A stretch of 64,000 nt of DNA from Hypomesus transpacificus (GCF_021917145.1 NC_061082.1:8034237-8098236); one strand, 5' to 3'. Counted from the first letter of the stretch, positions 35,001-46,964 are shown. Translations and numbers: made by a program. The notes: generated from the letters alone by a model not told the origin.

Positions 35001-36944
35001 AATGAAACGGTCTTGTTATGAATGAACTCCTTCACACTAAGACGCAGCAAAGGGAGCAGAATTTGGAATGGAAACAGCTCTACTGCAACAGGCTCCACAG
35101 CACGAAACAATATTGATCCATTCGTTAGCATTTTATCTCACGGCCATTAGGCTTCCCCTTCAGCCGCTCAGGACAACCAATCAGACCACATCACTTGTCA
35201 CATCAATCAAACCCCCTTAGGACACCCCGAAGCATCAACGACCGATGAGCTAATAGTCAGTGGAGCAGGTGACTCACCTCTTCTTGATGAGGTCCAAGGC
35301 GGAGCCAATGAAGCCATCCTTCATCTTGTAGATCTTGGCCCCATAGCTGGAGAGGTGGGCCCCCTCCATGAGCAGGGCAGGACAGCAGCTGGATGGGCCC
35401 TCGGAGCTCTCCCTGCGGGGGGGGAAAGGGACCTGCTCGGCTGGGCCCAGGCTCACACTGGGTTTGCTGGCCTCCTCCTCGCCCTGCTGTTGTTCAGACC
35501 CTGCCCCTGCCCCAGGCCCCGTCCCTGGGCCTGACCAAGCCCCAAGACCACTCTCTGGGGCTGCTCGGACCAGGGGCTGCAGGGGGGTGCGGGGTGCAGG
35601 GCCTGTACATATGGGGGATTTTGTGGATTCTTGATTCTGTTCTCGGATGGCTGGCTGACAGGGAGCTTGCTCAGGGGAGCTGAGTGTCAACATGCCACTG
35701 TCACTGCCTCTGCCCTCTCCTCCATCTGTCCTCTCTCCACCCCCCCTCCCCTCCTCTTTTGTCTCCATCTCTCCATCAAGTCCAACCTGCCTCCGAGAGT
35801 CTCTCTGCCCGGACGGAGCGGTCATCACAGCCTCACGGTCTCCGGCTGTGGACCCCGACCCGGACACCGCTTCCAGTGGCGGGTCTGTCCCCGCGCTCCG
35901 CTGGCTCCCCCCACCCTGCCTCATCCTCTTGAACTCCTCAAAGGTGGGGATGTGCAGTCGGCCCACGGGGGGTCTCTTGCGCTCGGCCGAGGGCTCCGGC
36001 CCGCTCCCGCAGAGGGACTCTGCCGTGTAGGACTTGGCCACGCCGCCCTGGCTCTCTGGGGGGACGTGCGCGGCCAGGTTGGGCGTGCTCCTCTGGCGCC
36101 GGAGCTGAAGACGCCTCAGAACTTCCTGTTTGATCTCCTCGGGACTGGTGATGCGGCGGGCGCACAGAGATCGCCCCCCTGGGAACCGACCGGGGGACCC
36201 CTCCCTCTCCGACGAGCCCGGCAGGATAAGCGGAGCCCCCTGGATCACCTGGGGCCGCAGGGGCTTGTGGGGCTCGGAGGCCCGCGCGCTTTGAAGGCGG
36301 AGCTTCTCTCGCAGGCCCCTCCTGGCATTTCCTCCCCAGTCGTCCACACCCGGGAACAGCCACTGGGGGAAGAGGGGCTGGTCTCGCCTGGCTGGTCCGC
36401 GGCGGGGGTAGAAGGCCAGGCTCTCTGGGGTGGGCATTATACCGTATACCTGGGGCCCCTCGGGCGGCCCGTCGTACCAGTGGCTGGTGGCGGTGCAGCG
36501 GAAGATGAACTCGCTGTCCATGCTCCTGTAGGGGGTGCTGAGTGAAAACAGGCTGGGCTCGGCCATGGCGTTCCAGTTGAGGTTCTCCATGCTACGGTAC
36601 AGTCTGCTCCCTACGCTGTTGCAGCTGGCTGGGGGGAGTCCTGTGTGGGGCCACAGTCCATCGGCTCGCCTAAGTGGGGGGCCACTGCTACTGGAGCAGT
36701 AGCGCAGGCCCAGGTTGGAGAGCAGGGCACTGCTGTTACACCTAGGTATGGGACTGGGTGACGCCCCCTGGAGGGCGGAGTAGGGCGCTGCACTGTGGCC
36801 AGGGTAGGCGGGGAGGGGAGCAGCCAGGGGCAGAGGCAGGGGATGGTCAGTCAAGCAGGGCTCCAGATCCATGGCGAGTCTGCAGCCAGCAAGCGGGCCG
36901 GCGGAGGAGGGATAGTTACATGACGCTGTCTTCACGTCCGGCAT
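26070..36944 (-). CDS. Dbl-family RhoGEF with DH-PH domains (about 1,215 aa)
   Basis: Dbl-family proteins load GTP on Rho GTPases. Coding exons, 5' to 3': 35278-36944, 32137-32308, 29715-29931, 27681-28255, 27411-27556 and 26070-26940. These give one open frame of about 1,215 aa. Residues 1-785 look disordered, rich in Pro/Ser/Gly, with IPTFEEFKRMRQ and a basic EEIKQEVLRRLQLRRQRSTP. A CX2CX8CX2C motif (784-799) comes directly before the DH domain (about 805-995), whose CR1 is ILEFLNTESSYGEDL and whose CR3 is SFLMAPLQRVTKYPLLL. A PH-like domain follows (about 1040-1190), with DTFELLDIRREAFVFRA and a C-terminal WFRQIKRY helix. The protein ends RKRRNALPNIMI plus a short tail. I do not recognise which paralogue it is. 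The ATG at 36944 is the first in the exon with a good context (GCCATG); the frame stays open upstream, so a longer N terminus from another exon is possible. Confidence 0.85.
28256..29714 (-). other. RhoGEF intron (between exons 3 and 4)
   Basis: Intron between the exons at 29715-29931 and 27681-28255. It starts with donor GTGAGT and ends CCCACAG. Open frames here (for example 28846-29199 plus) show no recognisable family. No repeat of note. Confidence 0.7.
29716..29753 (-). repeat. Arg-Asp codon repeat in RhoGEF exon 3
   Basis: The exon ends with five alternating Arg-Asp pairs (RRDRDRDRDRDRDS), coded by a 12-bp duplication of AGGGACCGGGAT type. It sits at about residues 672-685, directly before the exon junction. 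Confidence 0.85.
30041..30815. repeat. 20-bp minisatellite, about 38 copies
   Basis: An array of 20-bp units of consensus AGCGTGATCAGGGGTCTGAT in perfect register across 30061-30780 (36 units without one indel), with partial or altered units at each end. Variation is almost limited to two positions: AGCG or AGCA, and GGGGTCT or GGGGGCT. Every unit has TGATCA and the inverted pair ATCAG/CTGAT. It lies in a RhoGEF intron, about 105 nt upstream of an exon's 3' splice site on the minus strand. Confidence 0.97.
31463..31490. repeat. Perfect 12-bp inverted repeat with GAGA loop
   Basis: GACGGGAAACAC, a GAGA spacer, then the exact reverse complement. A further matched pair, CACGAC at 31452-31457 and GTCGTG at about 31503-31508, can extend it as an outer stem. 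It lies inside the RhoGEF intron between exons 2 and 3. Confidence 0.85.
32315..32480 (-). promoter_or_regulatory. Very long polypyrimidine tract before RhoGEF exon 2
   Basis: About 165 bases that are almost pure purine on the plus strand, hence pyrimidine on the transcribed minus strand, directly upstream of the exon 2 acceptor at 32308/32314. Ordinary tracts are 15-40 nt. It is partly a GGGA/AGAG simple repeat. Confidence 0.6.
32481..35277 (-). other. RhoGEF intron 1 remainder
   Basis: Intron between the large first coding exon (donor AG|GTGAGT at 35278/35277) and exon 2. It holds CA microsatellites near 32830-32860 and 34262-34320, a GT run at 34495-34518, a 17-19 base C run near 33962-33979 and a GGA-rich patch near 34413-34440. 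AT-rich unique sequence at about 32980-33240 could be conserved noncoding DNA. No gene is visible. Confidence 0.6.
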
Positions 36945-36989
36945 GGCTGTCGTCTGAAACTCCAGCCTTCGGAGAGAGGCACCGGGGAC

Positions 36990-39900
36990 CTGGAACAGCG
37001 GGGAAGGGAGACGGGCGTCGATCAGGAGGCCGACACAGACAAGACACATGGCAAGCAGCCATGTACACAAACCAGACAGAGATTTGGCTAGGCAGACTAG
37101 ACAAGTAGGCAGACAGTCAGAAAAGACAGACACACATACACACAAGACTATGTGTTGAAGGACTGACACGGAGCTACTGAGGTAATGTGGGAAATGAAGA
37201 ACGCTTTGGATTCCTTGCAATTTCGTGTTGACCTTAGCAGGAGGGGGCTTATCTGTGCGTCCCCAACGTGCCCAGGCTTTGTCCATGTGACGGCCTGTCA
37301 GGGCGGAGGAGGCCACGGAGACGGGCCGCTATTGGACGGCCGACCGCTCCGGCCCCCGACGCGCGGCTCCTCAACGCGAATAATCGCATTCGATTTCTAA
37401 AAATGGCAGCGCTCTGCAGCATGAATAAAAGAGAGGGATTATAACGTTCCTCGCTCTGCCCATGAGAGAAGGGAGGGGAGAAGGAGCGGGGGGTGGGGGG
37501 GGATGCTAAGCTGAACGGGCAGTAATGAAGACTGCTACTTTGCAGTCTGCCTTCGGCCCTTCACTTTGACTAATCAGAGAGGAGCCGGAGATTAACGGCG
37601 GACGCTGCTTAGAGGATTTAGAGGACTCCTTCTCAATTCCTTCCTTCCTTTCCCTCATCTCTCTCTCGTTTTCCCTCTAACCGAGTCTTTCTCTCTCTCT
37701 CCCTCTCTCTATTACTTTCTCACTTTCTCCCTATCTGTAATTAGGACACAGTTCATGGCTTGGGGCTAGTTGTATCTTCAGCACAAATCAGGGTCAAAAA
37801 GCTGGAGTTATAAAATAATAACCACCCCCCCATTATAGCATTGATTTGGAGGCAAATTCCTTTATGTTCCTCTTTGTTGCTCTATGTAGAAAATCCTCTC
37901 TGCTTTATGGTCTTTTAGCTGATGGTGGTGGATACTCCCAGCAGAGATGGAGGTAGCGAAGAGGCATTCTGGTCTAATTAAGAAACGTGTCTCAGCAAAC
38001 ACAGCAGCCAGCTCTCCTCAAATCAAATTTGTGAACTGCAATGAAATAAGCTGCGAGCCAAAACAAAGCTATTTATCTCCAAATCTAAATCAATGCAGAC
38101 AGTGTTAATCCTTCCAGCCCGGAGGGCCGGGTATGTTTGGAAGTTGTCAATCATTAGTCTGAACACCCCTTGTTGCTTGTTTGACCGCGTGAACCTCCAA
38201 CATTCTTATTTAGACAAAAATCCCTGACAAGTGAATAAACAAACTTCATTAGCATTGAGTGCGCTTGTCTAATAAGCAAGTGGCACACTCCTTGTGTGTG
38301 AAATCACATGCATGTGTTTGAGCACGAGTCTACATACTGACGGACAGCCTGTGTCCCCTTTGGTTGATTGAATTACTGCAGTGTGAAGCCCTGGTATGAG
38401 GCAGGCTTTATGGGGGACCGTGCTCTCCCAGACCCTGCTGTCAGAGCACTAACATGGGAGTATTTCATCTGCACTGACTCCACAGTAAATCTGTCCCCCT
38501 GCCGCTCCACACAGGAGGACTCACTGTAAATATGATGGAGGAGATGGGGAGGACAGTGGGTGAAGGGCTCACTGTGTGTGGTTTGTGTGTCTGTGTGTGT
38601 GTGTGTGTCTGTGTGTGATTTCAGGTGTTAGTGTGTATGTGGTGTGATGAGTGCTCTTAGGATAATGAGCAGTGTGTGTGGGTGTGTGTGTGTGTGTGTG
38701 CCACGGGCGTGTTTGTGTGGTTACACAACGTGGAGCATCGTATTCCAGCGATAAGGCTGGAAACCAAACCCCTCAGATGGTTCCGTTAACCCTTCGGCCG
38801 TCTAAACTTACCCCATTTTAATCACGTCCCTGCGGCCTCTCCCGCGTTTCCCCCAGCCTGCTGGCCCAGGAGGTGTGCTCCTCCACGGCGGAACTTCAGA
38901 AAGCTTCCCTAACACATCCACAACATCCACCAATCCAGACAGTGGTGCCCTGCAACCAAAAGGAAGGCAGAGAGAGAGAAAAAATCAATAAAAAAGCAGA
39001 ATAAAATATACAGTCGAGAGTCCAGTGGTTCAGTAAAAGAGCTTGGCAGTAGAGGTATCAGGTATGGTAACACAAGCTGAGCTGGCAGGCTGAATTACAC
39101 CCTAGAGAGTTGTATAATTAGAGTTTGATTTCTAGATCAGGAGAAGGTGCACGCAAACACCGCCAAATGTCCATCACTGCTGTTTGGTGTGCCTCGTTTG
39201 TATGCATGAGGATGTGTGAGGCACTGTAAATGCACTGGACTACTGGGCCTCAGGGCTGTAATTGGCCAGCAGATCAATAGCCAGACACAAGAGAGATACA
39301 CCCTATACACTAGCTCTCTAAACCCCCCCCCCCCAACACACACACTACAGCACTGAAGGTACCAGTCTAGATAACCAGGAGCTACTCCATAAATATTAAC
39401 CACAAAAAGCAGCAAAGGTTTTTCCTTCCTTTGCCGAGGTATCTCTCCAGATCGACAGTATAACTGTCAGCCTCCTCAGCCTCTGGACCAGACGAGAACC
39501 TCGGTCGTCTTACCTGAGCAGGACAGGAATCCTATAAACAGTGCCCCCCCCCCCCTTGTCTGTCACTGAAGACTTGTGCCACTTCTCCACTGTCCCCACT
39601 CTGGTGTCTGACAGTCTTCTGGTTGCCCAGCAGAGCATGTGGACCCCCAGCTACGGAGCGACGGAACGTTGGACTGCATTCTGAAGCCATGCCGCGTGTA
39701 GGATTAGTGTGACCGATGGATGTTCCTCTCCTCTGTAACCCCTCCTCTCTCACGGCTCCTTCCTGGAAAGAGACCCTCGCTCTGGTCTGTGGGGCCGAGG
39801 CTGGGATGCACGGCTGGCAACTATCTACAGCTCGGCCGCATTTACATTTCTCTTTATCGACACCACGCATGGACACGTTTGGAATCCCGCTGAGTGGCTT

Positions 39901-40741
39901 GCTGTGGTCCAACGAGGCTGTCAAAGTGGCCTTTTCTCAGAAGTGCATAAACGCACAATCCCTACCGAGTTCCATCAGTCGGTCCCTCCTCTGTGTCGAG
40001 GGAGATGGACTGCAATATATCACGTGGGTGAGGGTTTGTTTAGTGTGTGTGTAAATATGTGTGCATAGCGTGTCTGTGTACCATTGGGTATTTGGCTTCT
40101 TCTATAGACTGTAATGAAGTGATAATAACCTGCTACTCTGTTATGACACCTCCAGCAGTCTCCCTCCATGAAGTGCCTCTGTCTGGCACTTCTGAGGGAG
40201 GGAGGGATAAAGAGAGAGAGAGAGCTATAAAACAGAGAACCAAGAAAAAGGAAAGAAAAAATGTGTGAGAGAGAGAGAAAAGAGAGAGAAAAGAGAGAGA
40301 AAAGAGAGAGAAAAGGAGAGAAAAGAGAGAGAAAAGGAGAGAAAAGAGAGGAAAAAAGTGCGTGAGAGAGAGAGAGAAAGAAAATTTAAAAAGAATCTAA
40401 CAGAGAATCTCACACTAGTTATATCCTTGGTCCAACCCCCCACCGGCAACTCTACCAGAATAGAACAATGCAGCTGAACCACTCCAGCAATAATTAAAGG
40501 ATGTCAAATTCTGTGTGTGTGTGTGTGTGTTTGTGTGTGTCCAGCAATAACCAGTGTCACCATGGCTCCACAGGTGATTCCAGGCTATTTCTATCTGGAG
40601 TGTGTGAGTGACAGGTAGCTGAATCTGAGCCCAGCTGGAAGTCCAGCCTCTCACCAGAATCAGAACCAGGCCTCACAGTGGGACAGTGCTTGAGAGCTGT
40701 GGACAGATGTCCAATCACAGATCACCAGGCTTAATGTCCTT
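36990..40741. other. RhoGEF 5' intron or intergenic, part 1
   Basis: An acceptor (CCCCGCTGTTCCAG at about 36990-37003, minus) shows that at least one upstream RhoGEF exon exists. Its position is unknown; weak minus-strand donors occur at 39513 and 48276. The stretch contains GT runs at 38575-38620 and 38674-38700, a GC-rich patch at 37300-37380, and AT-rich unique sequence at 37780-38300 that looks unlike the surrounding repeats. No protein frame is convincing. Confidence 0.45.
40211..40378. repeat. GA/AAAAG compound repeat
   Basis: GA dinucleotides followed by several units of about 13 bp, AGAGAGAGAAAAG, with variants containing GGAGAAAAG. Confidence 0.85.
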
Positions 40742-40866
40742 GGCCGGGTTTCCCAGATTCGTTAAGCGTCTTAAGAACGTTCTAAGAGCGCTCTAGAACG
40801 CTCTTAGAACGTTCTTAAGAAAATCTTAGCGTTAAGAGCTTCTTAACGAATCTGGGAAACCCGGCC
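40742..40866. mobile_element. Palindromic MITE (foldback element, about 125 bp)
   Basis: The element begins GGCCGGGTTTCCCAGATTCG and ends with the exact reverse complement of that sequence, so the terminal inverted repeats run about 26 bp (through TTAAG). The interior is also self-complementary (TTAAGAACGTTCTAAGAGCG and its partner around the centre CTCTAG). CTT flanks both ends and may be a 3-bp target duplication. There is no coding capacity, so it is non-autonomous. Similar GGGTTTCCC-bordered repeats are common in teleost genomes as I recall. Confidence 0.85.
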
Positions 40867-43800
40867 CTTATCGGTTCCCCTCGCCAGTCAGCACGTACAT
40901 AGCATGGAGTCGACATGGTTAAACAGTCTACCCAGAACACGCTGCAATGAATCCAAAGAGGTGTCTTGACACGTTATAGGAAGGATTGCTTACTGAGGAG
41001 AACAGCCAGCCAACCTTGTGTCACAACTCAAGGTTGTGACTTCAGTGACAGAAAAGATGGTCTCAACGGACGAGACGTCCCCAAATGGGACTCATCTAAC
41101 ATGTGACGTTTCACCATTAATCCGAATGCACGACGAGTAGTCTGGTGTGACAATGTGTGTTGTTCAGCAGAGCCTGGCAGCCTGGCCTTGACAGTGACGG
41201 TGACAGACATAATGACATACTGGGGCTTAGGGAGCAGGAGGTGACCATGCTGGTGTCCCAGCCTGCCCTCCAGCCAGTGGGTCTTACAGCATGCCTGCAG
41301 TCTGTCAGTCAGTCAGTCTGGTTCATGGTAGCTGCTAATCCCTGAGTCCATCTGATCCCCCAGAGATCCCCTCCGACGGCCCAGGGAGTCGGGGACAAGC
41401 AGTACCCACAGCACACTCAGAACAGAACCTAACCAGAGCCAGAGCCCACAGTCTGACCCCCCCAGAGCAGAACAGATCAGAATAAAGAAAAAAGAGCAGA
41501 GCTGACCCAGAGCACGGCAGAGCAGGGAGGCGTGGAGCAGGGAGGAGGAGACAAGAGCTGGGCATATTGATCTGGGAGATCATTCTAAAACGAAATAAGC
41601 TGAAGGACTCTGAAGGACGCGGTAAAGATGTCGCACGAGAGGACTTTCTACACCATGACTCGGATGTAAATATTGAAATAAAGGGATTTCAAGGGATTTA
41701 AACGCATGTTACATCCGAATATTACCAATGAAGAAGCAGAGTTGCGTTCGCGAATGAATCAAACGCGCGCAGGTGTGCTGCTTCGTTGAGCTATACGATT
41801 TGTGAGTGCACACAGGACGCAGGAAGTATCGCCATGGCACCGTTACACAAAGACAAAACAGAAGATTAAGCAGGAGCAGCGTAACTAGAGCCGAGATCCC
41901 AATGAACGGGAGAGCCTTCTCCATCTCCTGTCGAGTGGAGCGCAGGGGAGGAGAGGGGGAGGAGAGGGGGAGGAGAGAGGGGCGGAGAGAGGGGAGGAGA
42001 GAGGGGAGAAGGTGAAGAAGAAGAAGCGAGAGGCGAGGAGGCATCTTCACGTGCCACCCTGCGGGGGAGGCAGATGAGACAGCCACCCTCGCCCTGCTTC
42101 CCTCTTATCCTCTCCTCCTTCCCCATCTCCCCTCCCTGCTCCAGTAGTAGCTGGGGGTTGCTCACAGCCCTCCAACCCCTGTGCCCCCCCCACCCCCCAG
42201 TCTCTGGAGCAGGAGCAGCAGGGAAAGGGAGGGGGGGGGGCAGACGGCAAGCTAGCAGAATCAGTGTTCAACATCAAAGGTGGAGGAGTGGTTGGAGGAA
42301 AAGAGTTAATGAGGTGAAATGTCTTCAGGAACAGTGTGATTTACATCTGCTCAGGGAGATGGAACTGTACGAGACACACAGGGATTACAGACGGGCGGCT
42401 GTGTAGTAGTGAATACTACTAATTAATAATAAGTAGCCCTGTATTGCATTCTGGACCTTGTTAAAGCGATAGCCTAGTTAGTACCATGTGTATTATTGTA
42501 GTAAGCATTGTGTGTCGTTCTATGACGGACTACAAACGAGGTAACAACCATGTTGTGCCGTGTAGTAATACAGGCAGATATTTCAGCATGTGGACGGGTT
42601 CAGGTTAGAGAAGGAGGTTGAAAAGGAGAAGGAAGGGAGAGAAGAAGGCCGAGATGGGCGGTGGAAGATAACACTTGGATTATTTAGCCTTGCGTTTCCA
42701 TGAGCAGCACTGTCTATTCACAGGGACAATGACGAAGCCTAGAAAGAAGGCCCTCAAAGAATCCAGATCATGCAAATGATCCTGAGGCTATCAAGTGACC
42801 AGAAATGGCTAAAAATGTGCAATCTCAAACAGACACAAGAGCTGTCAGAATAAAACCAAAGCTCTCAGCCTCTACGCATGAACTCAATTAGAGGCATCAT
42901 AACCATCAGAGCCAGATCGTTTCCATTGTACTGTAGACTGATGTTGTACGAAAAGAAGCATTCACTAGCCTATCATTATGAGGTGGCCTGTGTGAAACTC
43001 AAACAGGCAGACGAGTCGGTACCAGAGTCGATACCAAATCAATGTCTGCATGTCACCGTCGTCAGTCGGCAGTGCTATTTAACGGTGACAGTCATCCGCA
43101 CGGTGCTGTGTTATGGCCACATGATCAGCCTGTGAGGGTATAAATAGACCCCATCCCAATAACACTGTAAAGAGAGCCAATCAGCTGAGTGGGCCCTATG
43201 GGTCAGACATCCCCATTTCGGCTGTTGAGTGACGGAGGGTTATCGATCTCTCAGGTTGTCTCCGTATCAATCCTCATAAGGACACACGGGCACACATCCA
43301 CGCACGTGTGCGCGCTCACACGCTACTGATAGTCCCAAATCCAGATGGTTGGCCAGCCCTGAAGAGCAGGAAGGAGAGAGTACAGTAGGATCTGAATACA
43401 ACAGGCAGGCACTGCAGGCTGGCTGTGAGGGGGGGGTGTTTGACATACTAAGCTGATTTTTCCTTGGGAAATAGGGTATAATACTGGGCCCTTGATGAGT
43501 CCATGGGTGTGCTGGCATACTTTCCCCGTGTTAGATAACAGGGAGGGGAACACGACACCGCAGGCATCTGCTGGGCAGCAGGCGGTTAGGGACGCGGGCC
43601 ACTCGCTTGCTGTATCTACTACCTCTGGCATTTCAGAGAGAGAGGAAGAGGAAGACAGAGACAGATGTTTTGGCCGGCGGAGGTCTATACAGCATGTGTA
43701 ACCATACGGTCACCCTTAAATATCATCTTCTCCAAATGCTACGTTGTAGGAATGGAAGGGGCGGCGCTGTGTTCCGAATCAAATGGTGTTTGGGGGTCCA

Positions 43801-45044
43801 AATGTAAACACAGCGGGTGAAAGGGAGAGACAAAATAGTCAGGAGTTCACGAGAAGGTATGTGTGTGCCGCAGGAGTGAGGATTCCTCGTCTGTACTGCA
43901 CAGTGTTTTCTGTTTGTTTGCGTTACTGCGGGGGTAATGGCATCAACACCCCCTTGACAACATTAGCGCTAACAAAAACAAGCCTCGCTCATCCTTGAGC
44001 TGAGGCTGACCTCATTCTCGAGATGTTTCTCTGGGGACAGAGAGAGTAGGAGCACAGTAACTGGGGGGGAGTGTGGGGAGGGAGAGGAGAACAAGGTGAG
44101 AGAGAGGTAGAAAGAGAGAGGAGCCCGGAGGAAACCTGGGGATGTGGAAGGAGGAGAAGTAAGAGGGAAATGGGAAGGAGTGGGAGGGAGGGAGGGAGAT
44201 AGAGAAGATAGTTAGTGAAAAGAGGAAATCAAAAAATGATGGAGCATGACAGAAAGAGAGCAATGTGGGATATGAGAGGTAATGAGAAGGATGGAGATGG
44301 AGAGAGACGCCAAAGAGCAAAAAGGGAAGGATTGGAAAGCAATAAGACATTCAGGGAGAGAGACAGAAGTAGACTGAGAGGGGTCGGAAGAAACATAAAG
44401 AGGGGTGGAGAGAGAGGTAGAGAGAGAGGTAGAGAGAGGTAGAGTGGTGGAGGTGTAGAGATTGAGGGAGATAAAGGCAGAAAGATGGAGGGAGCGAGCG
44501 AGCGAGCAAGAAAGAGAGAGAGAGGTAATCCCAGGAGCGCTGTTGGTAAACAATGGGAGGGTAATAAGGCAGGATTTGCACTGGAGCAGATGGCTGCGTG
44601 ACTCACTCATATCTCTGACAGGGGAATGGAGACACCAGAGAGTTAGATGGAGGGAGATAGAAGGAGACCTAACTTATATCAGGCATGTATAATAGCCCGT
44701 TAAGCCCTTTGTGGGTCTCGACTGAAATGTCCTTGGCTCAACACCAGACAACAAACAAATACAGAATCTGACCATGGTCGCTCTCCTATTATTCACCTTG
44801 AGGAGACAGGAAGTCTTTCACCAGACCAATCCTTCACAGGGGAATGGTCACTGGTAACAATAGGAGACGTAATAACATCTTGCCATCGAAAAATAAATAA
44901 AACAAACACTCAGAACGGGGTGTTCCCTACGCTCTCTTAAACATATTTCCTGCCATTTGTATTTGTGTCCTATTCTGGAGCAGATCAGTAGACCCCTGAC
45001 CCTGCCTAGGGACTTTCTGTAAGAGCAGATTAATCACAAGAGCA

Positions 45045-45086
<42 letters not shown>

Positions 45087-45483
45087 GGAGGCCCAGCAAC
45101 AGGGGTACAATTCCAGTGCAAGACTCACACCTTTGTTGTCTGTAACAACCCAAAGAGGAGAGGAGAAGGGTGAGGAGTTGAGGCAAGAAGGGAGGAGAGG
45201 AGGTAAGGAGAAGTGAGGAGGAGGAAAGTAGAGAAAGGGAGGTGAGCAAGACAGTAGAGGAAGATCAAAGAAGAGTGGGCAACAACAACAAAAACACCCC
45301 CCTCCCTTGGTCTCTCTGGGCCAAGGACAGGATGGTAATGGGCTTACACTGCAGGGGTGAGGAGGAGAGAGGCTGGTGGGGGGGGGGGGCGTACGACGTA
45401 TAAGGGCGAACAGGGTAGGAAGGATGAGGGAAAGGGACAGGATGAGCAGGAAAATGTTGGGGTGGGGAAGGGATCTGGGACGG
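40867..45483. other. Gene-free stretch, part 2
   Basis: Mixed unique DNA with simple sequence: a GT run at 40512-40540, GGGGA-rich repeats at 41944-42013, GA-rich sequence at 44090-44525 and a CA run at 45046-45083. Open frames here are low complexity (Ser/Leu/Pro or Arg/Glu). The minus frame 41709-42086 contains a hydrophobic stretch (LVTLLLLNLLFCLCVTV) but has no splice or start context I trust. Confidence 0.5.
45046..45083. repeat. (CA)19 microsatellite
   Basis: An uninterrupted CA dinucleotide run. Confidence 0.95.
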
Positions 45484-45676
45484 GGAGTCAGATGGCTGAG
45501 CGGTTAGGGAATAGGGCTACTAATCTGAAGGTTACCGGTTTGATTCCCGCCCGTGCCAAAATGACGTTGTGTCCATGGGCAAGGCACTTCCCCCTACTTG
45601 CCTCGGGGGAATGTCCCTGTACTTACTGTATGTCGCTCTGGATAAGAGCGTCTGCTGAATGACTAAAATGTAAATG
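45484..45676 (+). mobile_element. tRNA-derived SINE with LINE-type tail
   Basis: The head looks like a tRNA-Ser/Leu gene with a pol III A box (TGGCTGAGCGG, 45493-45503) and a B box (GGTTTGATTCC, 45537-45547). A body with GGGCAAGGCACTTCCCC follows, then a 3' tail (TCTGGATAAGAGCGTCTGCT, then GAATGACTAAAATGTAAATG) of the type fish SINEs share with L2-like LINEs. It is about 190 bp and complete. It is not a functional tRNA: there is no intact acceptor stem. Confidence 0.85.
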
Positions 45677-46580
45677 TGCAACGAAGAGCGACGGAGAGCC
45701 ATTGATCAACTGTCGTATCTGTTTACAGTAGACTGAGAGCGAGAGAGAGAGAGAGTGAGAGATCTGTATTTTTATCTATTTTCACCTGTCCAATCGCCAT
45801 AGCGTGCAGTGAGAGGGAATACAGTAGTCTGCTTTTGCGTTTCAAGTTGTGAGGAGAGGAAAGCCTTATCGCTCCCCTGCAGAGCTGAGCTGAGCTACAG
45901 GACAGGAGCCTTAATCTGTTTTACCAGAGCTGCATGGATAACTGTCAAATGACTCATCATGTCTGTCCTCTGCAGCATGGCTCACATGCTACATGTGCAC
46001 AGCACTGCATGTAGGGTGAACATGTATGTTAATCTACACGGTCAACTCTTCAGAACTTTATTTTTTTTCTGGTTGAGATTGAAAAAAAATGGACAGTGAC
46101 ATCCAATGCCGCACATTATCCAGTTTCAGGAGGTTCATTTTACTTTGTCAATTATCTAGCAGTTACAAAGGAGAAGAGAGCTCCAGTGAACCGAAACAGA
46201 AGAAAAATGTTTTCAATAGACCGACTTGGACATTTTCCTTGAAGTACCATTTTAACAGACACAAAAGGATGTTCTAGTGGTGGTTGGAGGAGATGAAAAT
46301 AATATTACAATATTAGAAGAAGATGATATTAAGTGAATAGCAGATGGGAAATCCATAATTACCAGACCCCAGGAAGCCTTCACCGCTGGGCTCTAAACTG
46401 ATTACCCTCATCTAAACCTCTCTTTCCCAAAATTCTAACCCCTAACCCCCTTCTACCCCGACAGCTACTATGCAAACGCAAGAGTGTCAACGCAATTTAT
46501 TTTCCAATTTCCTGTGGGGTGATTGACTGTCTTCCTTTCCTTTCACCTCCTCTCTCTCTGTCTTGTCCACTTCTCGTATG

Positions 46581-46613
<33 letters not shown>

Positions 46614-46682
46614 ACACACTCTGAGCACACCAACTAGCTCTCAAGCGACTTGGTCACCCTCTTACCATTCTCTTTGCCTGCC

Positions 46683-46688
<6 letters not shown>

Positions 46689-46740
<52 letters not shown>
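46689..46740. repeat. (CT)n microsatellite
   Basis: About 26 perfect CT copies, with a shorter CT run about 80 bp upstream (46579-46610). Confidence 0.95.
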
Positions 46741-46743
<3 letters not shown>

Positions 46744-46964
46744 TTTCTCTTTGACTTTTTGACTCTCTCACATGTTTCTTCTTTCTCTATGTATCTCTCT
46801 GTTGCTCTCTCTCTATGAATATGTCTATTCTTCTTTGTCTCTCTGTCTCTCTCCACCTGCCCCTTCATGCTATCTCGTCCTAGCTCTCAGCAGATGAACT
46901 ATCTCTGTAAGCCACCATGCTGTGCTGTTTCTCCTCAAGTGGCTTTGATGGGTACGACAGTCTC

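Noticed and set aside
35631-36545. 304-aa plus-strand open frame
   Set aside because: Antisense shadow of the GC-rich first RhoGEF coding exon. It is Pro/Leu/Gly-rich with no family similarity.
41709-42086. Minus frame with a hydrophobic segment
   Set aside because: The N-terminal part is made of GGGGA-repeat antisense (Pro/Ser/Leu). No splice context and no recognisable family.
45484-45560. Functional tRNA gene
   Set aside because: A and B boxes are present but the acceptor stem and anticodon arm do not form a proper tRNA, and it continues into a SINE body and tail.
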